Shown here: positions 14,797 through 19,214 of the stretch, piece by piece | Numbering within the stretch: position 1 is the stretch's first letter | Layout of the letters: the number at the start of each line of letters is the position of its first letter | Source of the DNA: Gammaproteobacteria bacterium | GTDB taxonomy: Bacteria; Pseudomonadota; Gammaproteobacteria; Steroidobacterales; UBA11654 | Direction: 5' to 3' | Length of the DNA: 19,214 nucleotides | Assembly (NCBI GenBank): GCA_012965065.1 | Contig: DTSX01000122.1 | Coordinates: 1 to 19,214, forward strand | The notes under the pieces: generated by a model | Told to the model about the DNA's origin: nothing | Seen by the model: only the letters and a program-made list of their open reading frames with translations | The model's database searches: none | Position numbers and translations under genes: made by a program

Positions 14797-15236
14797 GGAC
14801 CGATTGTTATTGCAATTTTTTCAGAAATCAACGGTGGTTGATGAGGAATATGACTCCCATCCCCTAAAAGTAACTGCAGAGTGTGCATACCAGGTTCTAA
14901 ATCCAGAAGAACACGGTCTTGGGCTTTACCAAAATGAAGATAGTTATTATTACTGGGGATAGGCATTGCAAGATCCGGGAGATCGTTGTCAATAATCAAG
15001 TGGTGATGACCGGTATCAGGTGCATACGTTCCTGCGGGTGCAAGTTCCATTCCTTCCAAACCAAAAACAACCTCCACAGGTGACTGAACCAGAGCACCAT
15101 TGTGCGGCGATTCTATATAGAGCCTAGGTAGAGTTACTTGATCATCAACGGTCTCAGTATGCAAAATACCTGAAACAAAGAGAATACAAATGCCAATTAA
15201 ATTTCGGGCCGTCAAATACTTTGATATATAAATCAT
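14793..15236 (-). CDS. DUF4399 periplasmic protein
   Basis: This 147-residue protein has a hydrophobic N-terminal segment (about 10-26), probably a signal peptide. The rest matches DUF4399: LYIESPHNGALVQSPVEVVF (39-58), GLEGMELAPAGTY (59-71), TGHHHLIIDNDLP (75-87), AMPIPSNNNYLHFGKAQ (90-106) and GMHTLQLLLGDGSHIPHQPP (115-134). The clustered histidines (HHH near 76-78, LHFGKAQ and HIPHQPP) look able to bind metal, but the family's function is unknown to me. It is the last gene after the carboxylesterase and EVE genes (12-base gap) and overlaps the convergent hydrolase-like gene by 4 bases. No terminator is visible in the overlap. Confidence 0.85.
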   Translation of the reverse strand: MIYISKYLTARNLIGICILFVSGILHTETVDDQVTLPRLYIESPHNGALVQSPVEVVFGLEGMELAPAGTYAPDTGHHHLIIDNDLPDLAMPIPSNNNYLHFGKAQDRVLLDLEPGMHTLQLLLGDGSHIPHQPPLISEKIAITIGP

Positions 15237-15248
15237 AACTTCAATGTC

Positions 15249-15701
15249 TTACTCCATCTCCAGTATATATTGCCACTCCATCTTTGAAAGAGGCAAGACA
15301 GAAAGTCTGTTGCCTCTTTGGAGCAATTTCATGTCTGCAATCTGTTTTTGTTGCCGCAACTCACCAAGCGTGATCATCCTGTCTAAATGTCTGATGTAGC
15401 GAACATCAACCATCAGCCATCTAGGATTTTCAGGATCACTTTTGCTATCAAAATATTTCTCACTGGGGTCAAAAGCCGTATGATCCGGGTAAGCCTTGCT
15501 CACAATCTCCATGGTCCCTACAATCCCCGGTTCCTTGCAATTTGAGTGGTAAAAAAAAGCCTGCTCGCCAACCTGCATTTGGTCCCTGAAAAAATTTCTT
15601 ACCTGATAATTTCTGATCCCGTCCCAATGATCCACTCCAAAAGACTGTAAATCATCAATACTGTAGGTATCGGGTTCTGACTTCATCAACCAATATTGCA
15701 T
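15249..15701 (-). CDS. EVE-domain protein (DUF55, PUA-like)
   Basis: This 150-residue protein consists of a single EVE domain. Markers are YWLMKSEPDTYSIDDL (3-18), WDGIRNYQVRNFFRD (26-40), AFFYHSNCKEPGIVGTMEIV (48-67), YPDHTAFDP (71-79), WLMVDVRYIR (95-104) and NRLSVLPLS (131-139). EVE domains are related to YTH and PUA folds and are thought to recognise modified bases in DNA or RNA. Bacterial single-domain members are widespread, with roles not settled. It lies 11 bases after the carboxylesterase stop and 12 bases before the DUF4399 gene, so co-transcription is likely. The neighbours do not suggest a restriction or defence system. Confidence 0.92.
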   Translation of the reverse strand: MQYWLMKSEPDTYSIDDLQSFGVDHWDGIRNYQVRNFFRDQMQVGEQAFFYHSNCKEPGIVGTMEIVSKAYPDHTAFDPSEKYFDSKSDPENPRWLMVDVRYIRHLDRMITLGELRQQKQIADMKLLQRGNRLSVLPLSKMEWQYILEME

Positions 15702-15712
15702 AATTCTATCGC

Positions 15713-17581
15713 CTACTCACCAATGTGCTCCATATTTTCGTACCAATACCTTCTCCAGTCTTCTGGATCTAGGTTCGAACATAATCCTTCATCAAACTCC
15801 TTGAGATAACTTGGTTCCATCAAGTCATCGTATTGAATGGCTGTATCAACCAATTCACACTTGTCCTTGAAATCTATGATCTCTGGATCCATAGCAATCG
15901 CTGCCATCAGTCCGCTTTTGGTTAAGCTGTCCGATGACATTCGGATTCCATTATCGGCCACCGTGTCAAAAATAATAAATTTAGGTGCGCCGGCTGAAGA
16001 TTCACTCCACTCATTCCACAATGGCAAATTTCTTGATCGACCTCTGCCTGGACGCCCTGAGTAGGCAAATTCAGCCCAATAAGACATCATGGCATTAGAC
16101 AATTGGGTGACTGATACGAGATTTTTTGAGCCAATCATGTAGCGGGTCATTAAGTTTTTATCAAGATTACCCATCACGAAAGGAATCTCAAACGAATGGG
16201 CTGCACCCAGAAGATGGCTGATGTCTGTCCCTAATCTTCTTGGCTCTTCATCCCAATCAAACCGATAAGCAAAAATATTGCTTTGACCGGATTGGACCAG
16301 TTCTCGAGCGGGTTGATCCACAGCGAGTAATTTCCATGTATTGGATCTATGTTTTGCGATCGCTTCATAGAGTTCCTTGTCCCTGCTTCGAGGGAGTCCA
16401 AAAAATGTCCTAACGAATCTTGGGTTGCCTATAAGAAAGAGTTTGTTTTCATCTCTATTGGTTCCAAAAATAATTGGCACACCTGGAGAAATACCTTGTT
16501 GCAAGGACGCTATAATTCCATCCTCATGCAACACATGGCCATCTGGGAAGGGTCTTAGCATGCTATTTGTGCTGACTTTAGCCTGTAGATATGCCCCAAA
16601 AATCTCAACAGTAGAGGCTGATTTAAGAACATCCGCAATTTCTTCAGTTGACAAACTTTTCTGGATTGCAGTTGCGTCTGCCCTATTTGCAGCCCTTTGT
16701 TTTAGAATTAAGAGTTGATTAAACAATTCTTTGGAGCTGTAATTCTTCCAAGGAAGAGGATTACTAAGGTAGTTTTCAGAATGATCAATATCCCCTGGTT
16801 TTATGCCCCCACTCTGACTAATTGCCTTGTGAAAAAGACCCTGTGCCAATGGTGAAGAGAGCAATGCAGCAACATTGTAACCACCTGCTGACTCACCGAA
16901 GATCGTAACGTTGTCTGGATCGCCCCCAAAATTTAAGATATTCTTTTGAACCCAACGCAAAGCTTGAATGGTATCAAGATTTCCGTAGTTGCCAGACCGA
17001 TCTTCACCATTATTGGACTCGGCCAAGATACTGGGATGCCTAAACCATCCAAATGGACCCAGCCGATAATTAATTGTTACAACAACAACTTTGTGCTGGA
17101 GCACCAGTTCGGTTGGGTTGTAAAAATCAGAATTACCCGCCATATTGCTGCCACCATGAATCCAAAACATTACTGGGTAATTGGCAATTTCAGATCCTAT
17201 TTCATCAGGGGTTAGCTTAGGCGCCCAAATGTTCAAATTTAGGCAGTTCTCTGACCCAATAATTTTATCCCAATCCTTCCTTTGAGTAGTACCTACGAGG
17301 GAACCTTTTTGGACACAAAAAGATCCAAATTTTAAAGCTTCTCTAACGCCAACCCAAGCCTGAGGAGCTCTTGCCTCTTTCCATCGAAATTCAGATGACG
17401 GAATATCTCCATAGGGAATACCCAGCCATTGATGCGTCTTCCCATTATCCCCACCAATAAGAATGCCCTGCTGAGTTTCCCTAATCGTGTCCTCATCAGG
17501 CAATAAATCTATTCTGGGCTGACTGCAAGACATCAGGATAAAAGCAATCAAGAAAGAGAGAGTCGGTATTTTATGCGTCAT
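15713..17581 (-). CDS. Type-B carboxylesterase, predicted lipoprotein
   Basis: This 622-residue protein begins with a lipoprotein signal peptide (hydrophobic 8-16, lipobox LMSC with C19). The rest is a carboxylesterase/cholinesterase-type alpha/beta hydrolase with LGIPYGDIP (53-61), ENCLNLNIWAP (111-121), FWIHGGSNMAG (139-149), VVTINYRLGPFGWF (167-180), NYGNLDTIQALRWVQKNI (198-215) and FGESAGG (228-234). S231 is the nucleophile, E378 (GTNRDE) the likely acid and H462 (GAAHSFEIPF) the likely base, so the triad is complete. It probably hydrolyses carboxylic esters at a membrane face or in the periplasm; the substrate is unknown. Asp+2 is absent (S20), which favours outer-membrane sorting in the standard rule. 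It is first of three minus-strand genes and divergent from the Wzi-like gene. Confidence 0.9.
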   Translation of the reverse strand: MTHKIPTLSFLIAFILMSCSQPRIDLLPDEDTIRETQQGILIGGDNGKTHQWLGIPYGDIPSSEFRWKEARAPQAWVGVREALKFGSFCVQKGSLVGTTQRKDWDKIIGSENCLNLNIWAPKLTPDEIGSEIANYPVMFWIHGGSNMAGNSDFYNPTELVLQHKVVVVTINYRLGPFGWFRHPSILAESNNGEDRSGNYGNLDTIQALRWVQKNILNFGGDPDNVTIFGESAGGYNVAALLSSPLAQGLFHKAISQSGGIKPGDIDHSENYLSNPLPWKNYSSKELFNQLLILKQRAANRADATAIQKSLSTEEIADVLKSASTVEIFGAYLQAKVSTNSMLRPFPDGHVLHEDGIIASLQQGISPGVPIIFGTNRDENKLFLIGNPRFVRTFFGLPRSRDKELYEAIAKHRSNTWKLLAVDQPARELVQSGQSNIFAYRFDWDEEPRRLGTDISHLLGAAHSFEIPFVMGNLDKNLMTRYMIGSKNLVSVTQLSNAMMSYWAEFAYSGRPGRGRSRNLPLWNEWSESSAGAPKFIIFDTVADNGIRMSSDSLTKSGLMAAIAMDPEIIDFKDKCELVDTAIQYDDLMEPSYLKEFDEGLCSNLDPEDWRRYWYENMEHIGE

Positions 17582-17594
17582 TGTATATTACTGT

Positions 17595-17600
17595 TTTATA
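17595..17600 (-). promoter_or_regulatory. Candidate extended -10 promoter of the carboxylesterase gene
   Basis: The minus strand reads TGG-TATAAA, an extended -10 like the TGG-TATAAT before the UbiD gene. It ends 13 bases before the ATG at 17581, so the predicted leader is only about 6-7 bases, without a Shine-Dalgarno sequence. No good -35 hexamer is visible. Confidence 0.3.
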
Positions 17601-17697
17601 CCAAACCCATTTTAAGCGGGAATGTGTTCAATTCCATTAAATTATCAATTAAACGTCTTATGATATTAAAAAATAACGTAGTAGAATAGTCGGTATT

Positions 17698-19214
17698 ATG
17701 GCCGTTGTAAAGAATTTCAAATTTAGATTTTTGTTGCTTTTTATGTTCATACTCTTGAACATTCAATCGCAGCATGTTCAAGCTTCACCCTGGGCAGTAC
17801 CTGGAAACTTAATCCTTAGACACGACATCCAAGTGTTGGTAGATTCAGGGGTTATAAGTATACCTATGACCACGTGGCCACTGGCCTGGGGAGACATAGC
17901 CTATAATTTATCTAAAACTGAACAAGAAATGACATCCTTTGAACTCGCCTCATTTCAGCGTATTAAAGAAGCACTACTTAAAGAAGAAATCGGAGGTATA
18001 TCCGCAAACACCTCACTGAAATTTGCTAAAAACCCAGAAACAATTACTTCTTTTAATGATTCAGTAGGAGCTCGCAGTGAAATTGAAGGTGAATCAACTT
18101 ATCTTGGGAAAAACTTTGCAATCAATCTACATGTCAAAAAAGCAGGAGGCGAAACAGTATTCGATGAATCGTATATCGCAGTTGCCCTTGGTGATTATTC
18201 CATTTCATTAGGATCTAAAAAGAATTGGTGGGGTCCTGGCTGGGGGGGTAGTTTAATTCTTTCTACCAACGCCAATCCTATTTCAGGCATCTCGATAGAA
18301 CGAATTTTTTCTGATCCTTTTGAATCAAAATTGCTAAATTGGATTGGCCCATGGGATTTATCATTGTTGCTAGGCGAACTGGAGCATTCTAGAACACGAT
18401 CGGACGCACTATTTTTTGGGATGAGAATAGGATCAAGACCACTAACCAATCTTGAAATTGGTTTTTCAAAAACATCTTTGTTCTGTGGTGAAAATAGGCC
18501 TTGTGGTTTTTCCAGTTTCAGCGATATGTTATTGGATAAGACAGACTCTGGTTACAATCTATCTGGATTTGATTTTAGATCCTCCCATCACATCAAAAAT
18601 TTTCCATTTGCACTTTATGGACAAATCATTGGTGAGGGAATCAGTGATAACCACCTTGGATTATTTGGACTTGAAACTTGGGGTCCAATCAATGATTTCG
18701 ATCAATTGGAAAGTTACCGAGTTTTTCTTGAAGCTGCGTCGACGAGTTGTGAGTTTTATAATAACGATGATTCAAAATATGGTTGTGCCTACCATGATTC
18801 TTTGTATCCAGATGGTTATCGATATGAAGGAGTGAATATAGGCCACAGTGCAGATGGTGATGCTCTAGTACTCACCTTGGGAGGGATAATTGTCGCTCAG
18901 AACTCACAACTTATTAAATCCTCATTATCTCTTGGTAAATTGAACCGAGGTTCGAATTATCTGTACAAAGTGAGTCAAAATAATAACGATTTCTTCAAAT
19001 TTGACCTTGGCTATGAATTCGATCTCTTCTGGTTTGACATCCCGCTTGGTAATTTCGATGTAGGGTTAGGCTTGGATGTAATGAAAGATAAAGTCAACAA
19101 CACAACCCAAAAAGATCCCAGAATTTATGTATCGTATTCTAACTCTCTCGATTTTAACCCCAAGAAAGTTAGAGATTACAGTGAATACCTTGCATTGATT
19201 GAAGTTAGTGAGGA
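17698..19214 (+). CDS. Wzi-family capsule assembly outer-membrane protein (partial, C-terminus outside window)
   Basis: This open frame runs from the ATG at 17698 to the window end without a stop (505 codons). A signal peptide with basic start and hydrophobic core ends near VQA/SP (28-31). The mature part begins PWAVPGN and RHDIQVLVDSGVISIPMTTW (41-60), then PLAWGDI (61-67). The family signature ALGDYSISLGSKKNWWGPGW (163-182) and GGSLILSTNANPISGISIER (183-202) identifies the capsule assembly Wzi family. These are beta-barrel outer-membrane proteins; E. coli Wzi anchors K-antigen capsule at the surface. The later sequence alternates polar and hydrophobic residues as expected for strands, with cysteines in a loop (CGENRPCGF). 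There is no clear Shine-Dalgarno sequence. A TAGAAT lies 11 bases before the ATG. No other capsule genes are visible. Confidence 0.88.
   Translation, partial: MAVVKNFKFRFLLLFMFILLNIQSQHVQASPWAVPGNLILRHDIQVLVDSGVISIPMTTWPLAWGDIAYNLSKTEQEMTSFELASFQRIKEALLKEEIGGISANTSLKFAKNPETITSFNDSVGARSEIEGESTYLGKNFAINLHVKKAGGETVFDESYIAVALGDYSISLGSKKNWWGPGWGGSLILSTNANPISGISIERIFSDPFESKLLNWIGPWDLSLLLGELEHSRTRSDALFFGMRIGSRPLTNLEIGFSKTSLFCGENRPCGFSSFSDMLLDKTDSGYNLSGFDFRSSHHIKNFPFALYGQIIGEGISDNHLGLFGLETWGPINDFDQLESYRVFLEAASTSCEFYNNDDSKYGCAYHDSLYPDGYRYEGVNIGHSADGDALVLTLGGIIVAQNSQLIKSSLSLGKLNRGSNYLYKVSQNNNDFFKFDLGYEFDLFWFDIPLGNFDVGLGLDVMKDKVNNTTQKDPRIYVSYSNSLDFNPKKVRDYSEYLALIEVSE

Noticed and set aside
14765..14962. 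65-residue plus-strand frame over the end of the hydrolase-like gene
   Set aside because: It is antisense to the DUF4399 gene, which has a clear family match; no independent support.
15249..15701. EVE gene as part of a defence or base-modification island
   Set aside because: The neighbours (carboxylesterase, DUF4399) are not methyltransferases, nucleases or other defence genes, so the gene alone does not support this.
17596..17781. 61-residue minus-strand reading frame
   Set aside because: It covers the divergent intergenic region and the signal-peptide part of the Wzi-like gene and has no recognisable family pattern, so chance is the simpler explanation.
18195..18835. Short reading frames on both strands inside 18195-18835
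   Set aside because: They lie within the continuous Wzi-like coding frame, which has a family signature and no stop.

Overview
The window looks like a piece of a Gammaproteobacterium chromosome, probably from a marine lineage. It is AT-rich (about 40% G+C by eye) and densely packed. The best taxonomic pointers are a YejM/PbgA-type DUF3413 inner-membrane protein, a UbiX very close to the enterobacterial form, and a Wzi-type outer-membrane protein. The marine assignment is inference. I see no rRNA, tRNA, CRISPR array, insertion sequence or integrase, and no gene-free stretch over 300 bases.

Left edge (1-1044): a truncated monothiol glutaredoxin of the CGFS class (minus) is divergent from a five-helix membrane protein that matches the membrane half of urate hydroxylase PuuD (plus). 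A strong two-way terminator separates the latter from the next operon.

Centre (1043-11872, minus strand): nine tightly spaced genes appear to form one operon of about 10.8 kb, read from a promoter near 11935. In transcription order they are a UbiD-family protein, PEP mutase fused to a nucleotidyltransferase, phosphonopyruvate decarboxylase, 2-aminoethylphosphonate (AEP) transaminase, a PntC-type cytidylyltransferase, a 72-residue membrane protein, a CDP-glycerol glycerophosphotransferase-like enzyme, a YejM-like alkaline-phosphatase-fold membrane protein, and a diverged YidC insertase. The first half makes AEP and probably activates it as CMP-AEP. The second half looks like machinery to transfer it to an envelope acceptor and to install the membrane proteins involved. 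This is the most interesting system in the window: a self-contained candidate pathway for phosphonate decoration of the cell surface with its own YejM and YidC paralogues. Its first gene, the UbiD homologue, has lost both acidic residues of the usual prenyl-FMN decarboxylase active site.

Right centre (12011-14796): a short-chain dehydrogenase (plus), an FMN split-barrel protein and UbiX (minus, overlapping by 8 bases), and an alpha/beta-hydrolase-fold protein (plus) with a replaced nucleophile. UbiX supplies prenyl-FMN, the cofactor of UbiD enzymes. Two -10 boxes sit directly against the start codons of ubiX and the hydrolase, which suggests leaderless mRNAs.

Right edge (14793-19214): a minus-strand set of a lipoprotein carboxylesterase, an EVE-domain protein and a DUF4399 periplasmic protein, then a divergent Wzi-family capsule-assembly outer-membrane protein that runs off the window. 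The Wzi-like gene fits the surface-polysaccharide theme, but it is about 6 kb from the phosphonate operon.
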